A DNA stretch of 64,000 nucleotides from Streptomyces canus (GTDB taxonomy: Bacteria; Actinomycetota; Actinomycetes; Streptomycetales; Streptomycetaceae). The stretch is from assembly GCF_041435015.1 (NCBI RefSeq), contig NZ_CP107989.1, positions 3,286,001-3,350,000 of the forward strand. Reading direction: 5' to 3'. Of the stretch, positions 54,086 through 63,736 are shown piece after piece. The notes beneath the pieces were generated by a model. That model did no database searches. It had not been told where the DNA came from and saw nothing but the letters and a program-made list of their open reading frames with translations. The position numbers were made by a program, and so were the translations under genes. Position 1 is the stretch's first letter; each line of letters opens with the position of its first letter.

Positions 54086-54613
54086 CTATGCGCTGCGGTC
54101 GAGCGCGCGCAGCGAGCGGTCCGTGATCGAACGGGCGCCGCGGCCGATCGCGATGGTGCCCGACTGGACCAGCTCCTTGATGCCGAAGGGCTCCAGCATC
54201 TTCAGCATCGCGGACAGCTTCTCGCCGCTGCCGGTGGCCTCGATCGTGACGGCCTCCGGGGAGACGTCGACGGTCTTGGCACGGAACAGCTGGACGATCT
54301 CGACGATCTGGGAACGCGTCTCGTTGTCGGCGCGCACCTTCACCAGAACGAGTTCGCGCTGAACGGCCGAGCCGGGTTCCAGCTCGACGATCTTCAGCAC
54401 GTTGACGAGCTTGTTGAGCTGCTTGGTCACCTGCTCCAGCGGCAGTTCCTCGATCACGTTGACCACGATGGTGATCCGGGAGATCTCGGGGTGCTCGGTG
54501 ACACCGACCGCGAGCGAGTCGATGTTGAAGCCGCGGCGGGAGAACAGGGCGGCGATCCGGGCGAGGATGCCGGGGGTGTTCTCCACCAGGACGGAGAGCG
54601 TGTGCTTGGACAT
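54086..54613 (-). CDS. ilvN: Acetolactate synthase regulatory subunit
   Basis: A 175-residue regulatory subunit of acetohydroxyacid synthase. The N-terminal ACT domain (LSVLVENTPGILARIAALFSR, FNIDSLAVG) is the valine-feedback site in characterised homologues, and the second domain (about 85-160) ends TIAIGRGARSITDRSLRA. It begins 21 bp after ilvB and is part of the same transcript. The ATG is at 54613 with a purine-rich but weak ribosome-binding site (GAGAGA), which fits coupling to ilvB. Confidence 0.96.
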   Translation of the reverse strand: MSKHTLSVLVENTPGILARIAALFSRRGFNIDSLAVGVTEHPEISRITIVVNVIEELPLEQVTKQLNKLVNVLKIVELEPGSAVQRELVLVKVRADNETRSQIVEIVQLFRAKTVDVSPEAVTIEATGSGEKLSAMLKMLEPFGIKELVQSGTIAIGRGARSITDRSLRALDRSA

Positions 54614-54634
54614 GATCTTTTACGTCTCTCTCGC

Positions 54635-56485
54635 TCAGTCGTCTTCGTTGTCGCCGAAGTCGGGGCGGACGTCCCGGGCGGCCAGGATCGTGTCGTTCGA
54701 GGTGCCGGCGGCGACCATCGGCCACACCATCGCGTCCTCGTGGACGATGAAGTCGACGACGACGGGGCGGTCGTTGATGGAGTTCGCCTCTTCGATGACC
54801 TTGTCCAGGTCCTCCGGGCGCTCACAGCGCAGGCCCACGCAGCCCATCGCCTCGGACAGCTTCACGAAGTCCGGCACGCGCGTGCCCTTGGCGTCCGGGT
54901 TGATGTCCTCGGGACCGCTGTGCAGCACGGTGTTGGAGTACCGCTGGTTGTAGAAGAGGGTCTGCCACTGGCGGACCATCCCGAGGGCGCCGTTGTTGAT
55001 GATGGCGACCTTGATCGGGATGTTGTTCAGGGCGCAGGTGGTCAGTTCCTGGTTGGTCATCTGGAAGCAGCCGTCGCCGTCGATCGCCCAGACGGTGTTG
55101 CCCGGCATTCCGGCCTTGGCGCCCATCGCGGCCGGGACCGCGTAGCCCATGGTTCCGGCGCCGCCGGAGTTCAGCCAGGTGGCGGGCTTCTCGTACTGGA
55201 TGAAGTGCGCGGACCACATCTGGTGCTGGCCGACGCCCGCCGCGAAGATCGTGCCCTCGGGGGCGAGCTGTCCGACCCGCTCGATGACCTGCTGCGGGGA
55301 GAGCGAGCCGTCGGCGGGCAGGTCGTAGCCGAGCGGGTAGTTCTCGCGCCAGCGGGACAGGTCCTTCCACCAGGCGCTGTAGTCGCCCTTGTGGCCCTCG
55401 CTGTGTTCCTTCTGGACGGCCTGGACCAGGTCGGCGATGACCTCGCGGGCGTCCCCGACGATCGGCACGTCGGCGGCACGGTTCTTGCCGATCTCGGCCG
55501 GGTCGATGTCGGCGTGGACGATCTTGGCGTGCGGGGCGAAGCTGTCCAGCTTGCCGGTGACGCGGTCGTCGAAGCGGGTACCGAGGGCGACGATCAGGTC
55601 GGCCTTCTGCAGCGCGGTGACGGCGGTGACCGAACCGTGCATGCCCGGCATTCCCACGTGCAGCGGGTGGCTGTCGGGGAATGCGCCGAGCCCCATCAGG
55701 GTGGTGGTGACGGGGGCTCCGGTGAGTTCTGCGAGGACCTTCAGCTCGGCGGTGGCGCCCGCCTTGATGACACCGCCGCCGACGTAGAGGACGGGCCGCT
55801 TGGCCTGGGTGATCAGCTTGGCGCCTTCGCGGATCTGCTTGGCGTGCGGCTTGGTCACGGGGCGGTAGCCGGGCAGGTCCATGACGGGCGGCCAGGAGAA
55901 CGTCGTCTTCGCCTGGAGGGCGTCCTTGGCGATGTCGACCAGGACCGGGCCGGGGCGGCCGGTGGAGGCGATGTGGAAGGCCTGCGCGATGACGCGCGGG
56001 ATGTCCTCGGCCTTGGTGACGAGGAAGTTGTGCTTGGTGATCGGCATGGTGATGCCGACGATGTCCGCCTCCTGGAAGGCGTCCGTGCCGATCGCCTTGG
56101 AGGCCACCTGCCCGGTGATCGCCACGAGCGGCACCGAGTCCATGTGGGCGTCCGCGATCGGGGTGACCAGGTTGGTGGCACCGGGGCCCGAGGTCGCCAT
56201 GCAGACGCCGACCTTGCCGGTGGCCTGCGCGTAACCGGTGGCCGCGTGGCCCGCGCCCTGCTCGTGACGGACCAGGACGTGCCGCACCCGGGTGGAGTCC
56301 ATCAGCGGGTCGTACGCCGGAAGGATGGCACCGCCGGGAATGCCGAATACCGTCTCGGCGCCGACCTCCTCGAGAGAGCGGATGAGGGACTGCGCGCCCG
56401 TCACGTGCTCGGGGGCGGACTGCTGTCCTCCGGATCGGGGCCGCGGCTGCGGATGGGCCCCGGTGGCCTGCTCGGTCATCGTCAT
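54635..56485 (-). CDS. ilvB: Acetolactate synthase catalytic subunit
   Basis: A 616-residue ThDP/FAD enzyme that makes acetolactate or acetohydroxybutyrate from pyruvate, the first common step in branched-chain amino acid synthesis. The catalytic Glu is in [19 protein letters not shown]-domain motifs include [11 protein letters not shown], and the ThDP-Mg motif is [10 protein letters not shown] ending in [12 protein letters not shown]. The ATG at 56485 has GAGAAGAGA upstream. Expression is very probably controlled by the attenuator at 56549-56665. Confidence 0.97.
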   Translation of the reverse strand: MTMTEQATGAHPQPRPRSGGQQSAPEHVTGAQSLIRSLEEVGAETVFGIPGGAILPAYDPLMDSTRVRHVLVRHEQGAGHAATGYAQATGKVGVCMATSGPGATNLVTPIADAHMDSVPLVAITGQVASKAIGTDAFQEADIVGITMPITKHNFLVTKAEDIPRVIAQAFHIASTGRPGPVLVDIAKDALQAKTTFSWPPVMDLPGYRPVTKPHAKQIREGAKLITQAKRPVLYVGGGVIKAGATAELKVLAELTGAPVTTTLMGLGAFPDSHPLHVGMPGMHGSVTAVTALQKADLIVALGTRFDDRVTGKLDSFAPHAKIVHADIDPAEIGKNRAADVPIVGDAREVIADLVQAVQKEHSEGHKGDYSAWWKDLSRWRENYPLGYDLPADGSLSPQQVIERVGQLAPEGTIFAAGVGQHQMWSAHFIQYEKPATWLNSGGAGTMGYAVPAAMGAKAGMPGNTVWAIDGDGCFQMTNQELTTCALNNIPIKVAIINNGALGMVRQWQTLFYNQRYSNTVLHSGPEDINPDAKGTRVPDFVKLSEAMGCVGLRCERPEDLDKVIEEANSINDRPVVVDFIVHEDAMVWPMVAAGTSNDTILAARDVRPDFGDNEDD

Positions 56486-56548
56486 TCTCTTCTCGATGCT
56501 GAGGGTTTTTGCGAAGTTTGTACGGTGTTCGACTGGTGCCTGTGCAAC

Positions 56549-56582
56549 AAAAAACCCCTCGTGCCATAAGGCAAGCGAGGGG
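56549..56582 (-). terminator. ilvB transcription attenuator (terminator with U-tract)
   Basis: On the minus strand CCCCTCG-CTTGCC-TTAT-GGCA-CGAGGGG forms a stable hairpin followed by TTTTTTG. It lies between the ilvB leader ORF and the ilvB start, 64 bp before the latter. A true U-tract is rare in this genus, where most terminators lack one. Ribosome stalling on Ile, Leu or Val codons of the leader would favour readthrough. Confidence 0.88.
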
Positions 56583-56623
56583 AGCGCGCCGGGTGGGGTC
56601 GCTGAGCGATCGAGGGCTCAGCG

Positions 56624-56665
56624 TCAGCCGACGCGCTTTCCAAGTACGAGAATTCGGGTGCGCAT
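56624..56665 (-). CDS. ilvB leader peptide
   Basis: ATG at 56665 opens the 13-residue frame MRTRILVLGKRVG. Codons 5-8 specify Ile-Leu-Val-Leu and codon 12 is Val. GAGGGT lies 7 nt before the start. The frame ends 41 bp before the attenuator hairpin. I recall the same or nearly the same leader before ilvB in other streptomycetes. Confidence 0.85.
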   Translation of the reverse strand: MRTRILVLGKRVG

Positions 56666-56696
56666 GGCACTGACCCTCCCCCCGGCACGCATGTGG

Positions 56697-56702
56697 TGTC
56701 AA
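56697..56702 (-). promoter_or_regulatory. Candidate -35 element of the ilvB promoter
   Basis: TTGACA on the minus strand is a perfect -35 hexamer. It overlaps the 3' end of the GGDEF-EAL gene. The -10 is unclear: with 17-18 bp spacing it would be GGAGGG or GAGGGT, placing the transcript start next to the leader-peptide ATG. Confidence 0.4.
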
Positions 56703-59700
56703 GTGGGTGGGACGGGAGTCTCATTATGTGAGCGCAGGGCAGTGCCGCCTCCGAGGACCGCGGTCACCCCACTGGTGTACACCTCCGCGCCGCCCCCCGC
56801 GAAGGCGGGTTCGGCGGGGCCGTGCGGCACCGGATAGTGGCCCGAGGCCAGCGCCCTGCGCAGCCGGTACTCGTCCAGCGGTCCGGAGAAGGCCATGCCC
56901 TGCCCGTGCGTGCAGCCCATCGCCCGCAGTGCGACGACCTGTTCCGGGAGGTCCACGCCGTCCGCCACGGACTGAAGGCCGAGGTCTCCGGCGATCCTCA
57001 GCAGCCCGCTGGTGATCTTGTGCAATCTGGCGGACTCCACGACGCCCTCGACCAGACTGCGGTCGAGCTTCAGTACGTCCACGGGGAGTTTGCGCAGCAC
57101 GGTGATCGCCGCGTAGCCGCTGCCGAAGCCGTCCAGGGCGATCCGGACACCGACGCGGCGGATCGCGGTCAGCCGGCGCTCCAGCTCGTCCAGGGAGACC
57201 CGGGGATCGGTGTCGGAGAGCTCGATGACCAGGGAGCCCGACGGCAGCCCGTGCCGGGTCAGGAGCGCCTCCACCGAGCCCAGGGGCAGCGAGCGGTCCA
57301 GCAGCCGCTGGGCGCTCATCCGGACCGCCACGGGCACGGTGAGCCCGGTCGCGGCCCGCTCGGCGGCCTGTTCGACCGCCTCCTCCAGGATCCAGCGGCC
57401 CAGCTCCTGCGCACGGTCGCTGTCCTCGGCCACCCGCAGGAACTCGGCGGGCGTGAACAGCACCCCCTGGGAGGAGCGCCAGCGCGCCTGGGCGGAGACC
57501 GAGGTGATCCGGCCGTCCTCCAGACAGACGACGGGCTGGTGCAGCAGGGCGAACTCGCCGTCGTGCAGCGCGGCACGCAGGCGCGTGGCCAGCTCCGCCT
57601 TCCGTACGACGTCCTGCTGCATCTGGGGCGCGTAGAGCTCGACGCGCCCCTTGCCGCCCGCCTTGGCGCGGTACATCGCGAGGTCCGCGTTGCGCAGGAG
57701 CTCGCCCGCCCCGAGGCCGGGTTCGGCGAAGGCGACGCCGATGGAGGCGGCGACCCGGACATCGTTGCCGTTGATGAGGTACGGCTGCGAGAGGGTGACC
57801 CTGAGGCGGTCGGCGAGCTCCAGGATGTGACCCTCGCGGGCGGTGCGGTCGCGGGTGCCGTCCCCGACGATCAGCGCGGCGAACTCGTCCCCGCCGAGCC
57901 GGGAGGCGGTGTCCCCGTAGCGGACCGCGTCCTGGAGTCTGCGGGCGGCCTGGACGAGCAGTTCGTCCCCGGCCTGGTGACCGATCGTGTCGTTGACGGC
58001 CTTGAAGCCGTCCAGGTCGATGAAGAGGACGGCAGTGCCGCGGTCGGAGGAACGGCGGCCGGACAGGGCCTGCTGCACGCGCCGGGTGAACAGGGCGCGG
58101 TTGGGCAGGTCGGTCAGCGGGTCGTGCTCGGCATTGTGCTGGAGCTGCGCCTGCAGGCGCACTCTTTCGGTCACGTCCCGGCTGTTGAAGATGAGGCCGC
58201 CGTGGTGACGGTTGACGGTGGACTCGACGTTGAGCCAGCCGCCGTCGCCGGACCGGAAACGGCACTCGATGCGGGTGGTGGGCTCTTCGAGAGGGCTGGC
58301 GGCGAGGAAACGGCGCACTTCGTGCACCACGCAGCCCAGGTCCTCCGGGTGGATGAGACCGGCCAGTTCCGTGCCCACGAGTTCGTCGGCGGAGCGGCCG
58401 TAGACCCCTGCGGCGGCCGGGGAGACATACCTCAGGATGCCGTTGGGTGCGGCGATCATGATGACGTCGCTCGAGCCCTGCACCAGGGAGCGGAAGTGGT
58501 TCTCCTTCTGCGCGAGTTCCTGGGTGAGGGTGATGTTGTCGAGCAGCATGATGCCCTGGCGCACCACGAGGGCGAGCACGACGGTGCCGCCGGTGAGGAG
58601 CACCACGCGGTCCACGCTGCGGCCGTTGAGGACGTTGTAGAGGATCCCCAGTGTGCAGACGGCGGCGGCGAGATACGGGGTGAGGGCGGCCAGCGACCCG
58701 GTGATGGGCCGGGTGACCGGATACCGGCTGTGGTCACCGCCCTGCGCGCCCTGTGCTCCCTGTGCGGACGGGTGGCGCTGGATCCCGAACCGCGGCCTGG
58801 GCAGGTGTTCGTGCACCACGCGCGTGCGCCCCACCGGTCGCCGCAGGTCGCCGTCCGGGTGCCGGGGTGCGGCCCAGGGGGCGTAGGCGAGGAGCAGGGA
58901 GCCGGCGAACCAGCCGGCGTCCAGCAACTGGCCGGAGCGGTAGTTGTTGTGGAGCAGTGGCGAGGTGAACAGGGCGTCGCACATCACGGTCAGGGCGAGC
59001 GCGCCGATCGCGGTGTTCACCGCGGTGCGGTTGACCGCCGAGCGCCGGAAGTGCAGCGCGAGGACCATGCTGACGAGGGCGATGTCCAGCAGCGGATACG
59101 CCAGGGACAGCGCGGTGCGCGCGACGCTGGGCCCCTCCGACTTGGCCGCCTGGGCGAGAGCGAGGCTCCATGAGAGCGTGAGGAGCGAGCCGCCGATCAG
59201 CCAGGAGTCGAGGCCGAGACAGACCCAGCCCGCCTTCGTCACCGGGCGCTTGGCGAGGACCAGCAGACCCACGATGGCGGGCGGCGCGAAGCACAGGAAG
59301 AACAGGTCGGCGTAGCTGGGGCTGGGCACGCCTCGGCCCAGGACGACCTCGTACCACCCCCAGATCAGATTGCCGAGCGACGCCATGGTCGAGGAGAGCG
59401 CGAAGAGCAGCCAGGCCTGCCGGAAGCGGACCCGACGGTCGCGGGCGTAGAGGAAGCACGACACGGCGGCGGCGCCCGCCGCGGCGCTCAGGCCGAAGTC
59501 GCCCATGATCAGGGCGACTTCGCGCGAGCCCCAGCCGAGGGCGGAACCGAGGGCGTACCCCGCGCACATCAGGGCGAGGAGGAGTTGGTGGACCAGGCTC
59601 GACCCGCCACGGAGGACCGGCGGTCGGGAGGGCAGCAGCGCCCCCCTCGCGGGCCGGGCCCGCAGCGCTCCGTCGAGGGTGGTCGTGGGAGAGGAGGGCG

Positions 59701-59899
59701 AGCTCACCGGGTCCTCCCGGTCCGCGCCGCTCCGGGGTCCCGGGGGTCCGGGTGCGCCGGGTGCGCATGCCTCCTGCTGCTCTGCCTGCGGTGATGAGGA
59801 CTGTGGTGACCGCCGTGACCGGCGTGGTGGCCGCGTCTGCGCGCGGCTGTGTGCCAGGGTCGGAGCCGGCGGCCCCGCCGCGTCGGATCGTTGGTCCAT
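56699..59899 (-). CDS. cdgC: Membrane GGDEF-EAL protein with PAS domain (c-di-GMP synthesis; CdgC-like)
   Basis: About 1,066 residues. Around ten membrane spans (about 70-460) are followed by a PAS domain (about 475-600, SLVQGSSDVIMIAAPNGILRYVSP), GGDEF (about 610-765, intact RLGGDEFAAL at 669-673) and EAL (about 790-1040). The EAL domain is degraded: SAQARW replaces EALLRW (Ser802 for Glu), ELSDTD replaces the usual E(L)TE, DGFG (923-926) replaces DDFG, and VADGVD replaces AEGVE. I infer a diguanylate cyclase with a non-catalytic EAL. By gene position it corresponds to SCO5511, called CdgC from memory. The start is uncertain: ATG 59899 lacks a good ribosome-binding site and GTG 59929 is possible. 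Confidence 0.87.
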   Translation of the reverse strand: MDQRSDAAGPPAPTLAHSRAQTRPPRRSRRSPQSSSPQAEQQEACAPGAPGPPGPRSGADREDPVSSPSSPTTTLDGALRARPARGALLPSRPPVLRGGSSLVHQLLLALMCAGYALGSALGWGSREVALIMGDFGLSAAAGAAAVSCFLYARDRRVRFRQAWLLFALSSTMASLGNLIWGWYEVVLGRGVPSPSYADLFFLCFAPPAIVGLLVLAKRPVTKAGWVCLGLDSWLIGGSLLTLSWSLALAQAAKSEGPSVARTALSLAYPLLDIALVSMVLALHFRRSAVNRTAVNTAIGALALTVMCDALFTSPLLHNNYRSGQLLDAGWFAGSLLLAYAPWAAPRHPDGDLRRPVGRTRVVHEHLPRPRFGIQRHPSAQGAQGAQGGDHSRYPVTRPITGSLAALTPYLAAAVCTLGILYNVLNGRSVDRVVLLTGGTVVLALVVRQGIMLLDNITLTQELAQKENHFRSLVQGSSDVIMIAAPNGILRYVSPAAAGVYGRSADELVGTELAGLIHPEDLGCVVHEVRRFLAASPLEEPTTRIECRFRSGDGGWLNVESTVNRHHGGLIFNSRDVTERVRLQAQLQHNAEHDPLTDLPNRALFTRRVQQALSGRRSSDRGTAVLFIDLDGFKAVNDTIGHQAGDELLVQAARRLQDAVRYGDTASRLGGDEFAALIVGDGTRDRTAREGHILELADRLRVTLSQPYLINGNDVRVAASIGVAFAEPGLGAGELLRNADLAMYRAKAGGKGRVELYAPQMQQDVVRKAELATRLRAALHDGEFALLHQPVVCLEDGRITSVSAQARWRSSQGVLFTPAEFLRVAEDSDRAQELGRWILEEAVEQAAERAATGLTVPVAVRMSAQRLLDRSLPLGSVEALLTRHGLPSGSLVIELSDTDPRVSLDELERRLTAIRRVGVRIALDGFGSGYAAITVLRKLPVDVLKLDRSLVEGVVESARLHKITSGLLRIAGDLGLQSVADGVDLPEQVVALRAMGCTHGQGMAFSGPLDEYRLRRALASGHYPVPHGPAEPAFAGGGAEVYTSGVTAVLGGGTALRSHNETPVPPT

Positions 59900-60121
59900 A
59901 GGCCGTGCATCGCCCGTCGCCCCCCTCACAGTCTGCAATGTCCATCCCCGGCGCCGAACGGTGCTTGGCGCTGCCCCTGTCGGGACGATACACCAGTCTC
60001 GTCACTCAGGGACATAGTTCCTCTACGCTCCGTGACGACCAGCGGCGATGCATGCACGGCCCGCGTCCGGAAGGTTGCGGAGGGTACCGGAAGCGGATTG
60101 CGCGCCTGTTACTCCGGGGGT

Positions 60122-61072
60122 CTAAGCGTTCTTGGAACCCGTCGTAAGGATCACGTTGCGCAAGGGCTCCTGGTTCACATAGCGGGTCAGCTGGTCCACC
60201 AACAGGCGCTTGGCGCGCGGCAGGAACGCGGAGGTGGGTCCTCCGACATGGGGACTGATGAGTACGCCCGGCGCCTGCCACAAGGGGTGTCCCGGGGGGA
60301 GCGGCTCGGGTTCGGTGACGTCGAGGGCGGCGGTGATGCGGCCGGTCTCCAGTTCGGCGAGCAGCGCCTTGGTGTCGACGACCGGGCCGCGGGCGACGTT
60401 CACGAGGAGCGCGCCGTCCTTCATATGGGCCAGGAAGTCGGCGTCGGCCAGGTGACGCGTGGTCTCGTCGAGGGGCGTGGACAGGATGACGACGTCCGCC
60501 TCGGGGAGCAGGGCGGGCAGTTCGGTGAGCGGGTGCACCGGGCCGCGCTCCGTGGTGCGCGCGGAGCGCGCGACGCGCGCCACCCGCGCGACCTCGAACG
60601 GTACGAGCCGGTCCTCGATGGCGGAGCCGATCGAGCCGTAGCCGACGATGAGGACGTTCTTGTCGGCGAGCGAGGGCCGGAACCCGCCGCGCCACTCCCC
60701 CTGGTCCTGGGCCCGCACGAAGTCGGGGACGCCGCGCAGCGAGGCGAGGACCAGGGTGAGCGTGAGCTCGGCGGTGCTCGCCTCGTGCACACCGCGCGCG
60801 TTGCACAACCGCACGCCGGGACGCAGATGCCTCAGGCCCGGTGTCACGTTGTCGACGCCGGCCGACAGCGTCTGTACGACCTCGACGGAGCTCAGGTGGG
60901 GCATCGGCCGCAGGACGACATCCAGCGGCTTCATGTAGGGGACGACGTAGTACGCGCAGTCGGCCGGGTCCGCCGGGAAGTCGTCCTCGCCGTTCCAGAA
61001 GTGGTACTCGGGGCCCTCGGGGAGCCCCTCGATGTCGTCGGGCGGGATGGGAAGCCACACGTCAGCACTCAT
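60122..61072 (-). CDS. D-2-hydroxyacid dehydrogenase family protein
   Basis: A 316-residue NAD(P)-dependent dehydrogenase. The nucleotide site is VLIVGYGSIGSAIEDRL; catalytic residues are Arg in VNVARGPVVDTKAL, Glu in VTEPEPLPPGHPLW and His in ISPHVGGPTSAF. Asymmetric N-terminal substrate-domain motif LSAGVDNVTPGL is present. The substrate (phosphoglycerate, glyoxylate, other hydroxyacids) is not evident. The ATG at 61072 has no strong ribosome-binding site. It is divergent from the aldo/keto reductase, with 75 bp between starts. Confidence 0.92.
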   Translation of the reverse strand: MSADVWLPIPPDDIEGLPEGPEYHFWNGEDDFPADPADCAYYVVPYMKPLDVVLRPMPHLSSVEVVQTLSAGVDNVTPGLRHLRPGVRLCNARGVHEASTAELTLTLVLASLRGVPDFVRAQDQGEWRGGFRPSLADKNVLIVGYGSIGSAIEDRLVPFEVARVARVARSARTTERGPVHPLTELPALLPEADVVILSTPLDETTRHLADADFLAHMKDGALLVNVARGPVVDTKALLAELETGRITAALDVTEPEPLPPGHPLWQAPGVLISPHVGGPTSAFLPRAKRLLVDQLTRYVNQEPLRNVILTTGSKNA

Positions 61073-61147
61073 GGTCAGGAGGCTATGTCAGGCGCCCGGG
61101 AGCCCAGAGGTTAGGTTGGGGGCCGGAAGAGGGAGGGTCACGGGCAG

Positions 61148-62146
61148 GTGGAGCGCAGGAAGATCGGCGCGGCGGCGCTCGCGGTGGGAGCCGTCGGACT
61201 CGGGTGCATGCCGATGAGCTGGGCCTACAGCGGGTCGCGGCAGCGGGGCGACGAGTCGGTCAGGGCCGTGCACCGGGCGCTCGATCTGGGCTCGACGCTG
61301 CTGGACACGGCCGACATGTACGGCCCGTTCACCAATGAGCTGCTGCTCGGCCGGGTGTTGAAGGAGCGGCGCGAGGACGCCTTCGTGTCGACCAAGGTCG
61401 GTCTGCTGGTGGGCGAGCAGCACATCGTGGCCAACGGCCGCCCCGGCTATGTGAAGCGGGCGTGTGACGCCTCCCTGCGGCGGCTCCAGACCGATGTGAT
61501 CGACCTCTACCAGCTGCACCGCGAGGACCCCGAGGTCCCGGTCGAGGAGACCTGGGGCGCGATGGCGGAGCTCGTACAGGCCGGAAAAGTACGGTCGTTG
61601 GGGCTCTGCGCGATGGGAGCGCGGGGCGGGCGCCGCTCCGGCAGGCGGCTGTACGACGCGACGATCCGGCAGTTGCAGCGGGTCCAGCAGGTGTTCCCGG
61701 TGAGCGCGGTGGAGGCGGAGCTGTCGGTGTGGTCGCCGGAGGCGCTGGGGACGCTGCTGCCGTGGTGCGCGGCGCGCGGCATCGGGTTTCTGGCGGCGAT
61801 GCCCCTCGGCAACGGCTTCCTGACCGGCACCCTGACCCCCGGCGAGGGCTTCGAACCGGACGACGTCCGCGCCCGCCATCCCCGCTTCACCGCCGAGATG
61901 ATGGCCGCGAACCAGCCGATCGTCTCCGGCCTGCGCCGCGTCGCGGCCCGGCACGGGGAGGGTGTCACTCCGGCACAGGTGGCGCTGGCGTGGGTACTGG
62001 CCCAGGGCGCTCACGTGGTCCCGGTGCCCGGCGCCAAGCAGGAGCGGTGGGTGACGGAGAACGCGGCGGCGTCCGCCCTCCGACTGACCGGCCAGGACCT
62101 CACCGAGGTGGCGACACTGCCGCCGGCACAGGGGTCGTGGGACTAG
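61148..62146 (+). CDS. Aldo/keto reductase
   Basis: A 332-residue (alpha/beta)8 NADPH-dependent oxidoreductase. The tetrad is visible: Asp and Tyr in LLDTADMYGPF, Lys in FVSTKVGL and His in LYQLHREDP. GLGCMPMSWAYS at the N-terminus and VVPVPGAKQERWVTENAAAS near the C-terminus (phosphate-binding) are usual for the YakC/Tas-like group. The GTG at 61148 has GGGAGGG upstream. It may share a bidirectional promoter with the hydroxyacid dehydrogenase. The natural substrate is unknown. Confidence 0.93.
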   Translation: MERRKIGAAALAVGAVGLGCMPMSWAYSGSRQRGDESVRAVHRALDLGSTLLDTADMYGPFTNELLLGRVLKERREDAFVSTKVGLLVGEQHIVANGRPGYVKRACDASLRRLQTDVIDLYQLHREDPEVPVEETWGAMAELVQAGKVRSLGLCAMGARGGRRSGRRLYDATIRQLQRVQQVFPVSAVEAELSVWSPEALGTLLPWCAARGIGFLAAMPLGNGFLTGTLTPGEGFEPDDVRARHPRFTAEMMAANQPIVSGLRRVAARHGEGVTPAQVALAWVLAQGAHVVPVPGAKQERWVTENAAASALRLTGQDLTEVATLPPAQGSWD

Positions 62147-62306
62147 CGGACCTGCCGACGGCACACGGACCCCGGACCAGCAGCCCCAGCGACAACACAC
62201 GCGCCGCCGGACTGGCGGGAGCGGGTGTGCATGGGGTCCGGGAGATCGGGAACCTGGGGGGCTCGAGCGGTGTATGACAGGTAGAACTCGCCGCTTCGAA
62301 GGGACC

Positions 62307-63488
62307 ATGATCGTGCATCGTCGAGCTGTGACGGCCGTACTGGCCGCGACCACGCTCCTGCTGACGGCCGGCTGCTCCTCCGACGGCGGAGGAGGGGGTG
62401 GCGGCTCTCCCGGCGGCGGCGACAGCGCCTCGTCGAGCGGTGCGGCCTCGGGGTCCTCCCCCACCCAGCAGGCCGCGGAGGCGACCCCGCCGGCGAAGGG
62501 CTCGGTGAAGGTGGTGCGCACGGTCGCCGAGGGCCTCAAGACCCCCTGGGGCCTCGCCCCGCTCCCCGACGGCGACCTGCTCGTCTCCTCACGGGACGAC
62601 GGCACGATCACCCGGGTCGACGGACAGTCCGGCAAGAAGACGGAGCTGGGGCAGGTATCCGGAGTCTCCGCGGCCGGCGAAGGCGGCCTCCTGGGCATCG
62701 CGCTGTCCCCGGACTACGCCTCGGACCACATGGTCTACGCCTACTTCACCTCCGACTCGGACAACCGCGTCGTGCGGATGGTCTACGACGAGCAGAAGGC
62801 GTCCGGTGAGCAACTGGGCGCACCCGACACCATCTTCAAGGGCATCCCGAAGGGCTTCATCCACAACGGCGGCCGGATCGCGTTCGGCCCGGACGGCATG
62901 CTGTACGCGGGCACGGGTGAGAGCGGCAACACCGGCCTGTCCCAGGACCGCAAGTCCCTGGGAGGCAAGATCCTGCGCCTGACCCCCGAGGGCGACCCTG
63001 CCCCGGGCAACCCGTTCCCGGACTCCCCCGTGTACTCCTACGGCCACCGCAATGTGCAGGGCCTCGCCTGGGACTCCAAACAGCGCTTGTTCGCCTCGGA
63101 GTTCGGCCAGGACACCTGGGACGAACTGAACGCGATCAAGCCGGGCGACAACTACGGCTGGCCGACCGCCGAGGGCAAGTCCGACGACAAGAAATTCCAC
63201 AACCCGATAGCCCAGTGGCACACCGACGACGCCTCCCCCAGCGGCATCGCCTACGCCGAGGGATCCGTCTGGATGGCCGGGCTGAAGGGCCAGCGCCTGT
63301 GGCGCATCCCGCTGAAGGGCACAGCGGCCTCCGCCGACCCGCAGTCCTTCCTCAAGGGGGAGTACGGCCGGCTGCGCACGGTGGTCTCCGCGGGCGGCGA
63401 CAAGCTGTGGCTCGTCACCAGCAACACCGACGGCCGCGGCAGCCCCAAGGAGGGAGACGACAAGATCCTGGAGATACAGGTCAGCTAG
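62307..63488 (+). CDS. Lipoprotein of the PQQ-type glucose/sorbosone dehydrogenase family
   Basis: A 393-residue exported protein. The signal ends in the lipobox LLTAGC, followed by a long Gly/Ser-rich linker (SDGGGGGGGSPGGGDS) that would hold the domain away from the membrane. The rest is a six-bladed propeller of the soluble glucose dehydrogenase family: TPWGLAPLPDGDLLVSSRDDG, GLLGIALSPDYA, RIAFGPDGMLYAGTGESG, YSYGHRNVQGLAWD, and DTWDELNAIKPGDNYGWP. Whether it binds PQQ is not certain, as many actinobacterial members are uncharacterised. ATG at 62307; ATG 62274 is possible. Confidence 0.88.
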   Translation: MIVHRRAVTAVLAATTLLLTAGCSSDGGGGGGGSPGGGDSASSSGAASGSSPTQQAAEATPPAKGSVKVVRTVAEGLKTPWGLAPLPDGDLLVSSRDDGTITRVDGQSGKKTELGQVSGVSAAGEGGLLGIALSPDYASDHMVYAYFTSDSDNRVVRMVYDEQKASGEQLGAPDTIFKGIPKGFIHNGGRIAFGPDGMLYAGTGESGNTGLSQDRKSLGGKILRLTPEGDPAPGNPFPDSPVYSYGHRNVQGLAWDSKQRLFASEFGQDTWDELNAIKPGDNYGWPTAEGKSDDKKFHNPIAQWHTDDASPSGIAYAEGSVWMAGLKGQRLWRIPLKGTAASADPQSFLKGEYGRLRTVVSAGGDKLWLVTSNTDGRGSPKEGDDKILEIQVS

Positions 63489-63500
63489 CCGGAGCCGTCA

Positions 63501-63701
63501 TCACGGCGCGCTCTGCGAGGGCTCCTCGGTGTCGTCGTCCGGCTTGGACCGGCGGACGACGACCTTCCCGGACGTGAGATCTATCGGTCCGCGTCCGGGG
63601 TCGCCGTCGCCGACGTCCTCGCGGGTCAGCTCCAGCCGGTTCTGCTCGTCACGGGTGTGCTTGCGGCCGGGTGCGAACAGTTCCTCGAACATGTTGAACA
63701 T
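63501..63701 (-). CDS. Small DUF6191-like protein
   Basis: A 66-residue acidic protein starting MFNMFEELFAPGRKHTRDEQ and continuing NRLELTREDVGDGDPGRGPIDLTSGKVVVR. The combination of an N-terminal FEELFAPGRKHT motif and a short central beta-like segment is what I recall for DUF6191. No function is known. It converges on the sugar-dehydrogenase-like gene with 12 bp between stops. Confidence 0.75.
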   Translation of the reverse strand: MFNMFEELFAPGRKHTRDEQNRLELTREDVGDGDPGRGPIDLTSGKVVVRRSKPDDDTEEPSQSAP

Positions 63702-63736
63702 GCAGCCTCCCCTGCCGGTCTCCTACACCGTACGCC

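Noticed and set aside
56486..56698. T-box or metabolite riboswitch before ilvB
   Set aside because: No T-box sequence or specifier structure is seen, and the leader peptide plus terminator explain the region.
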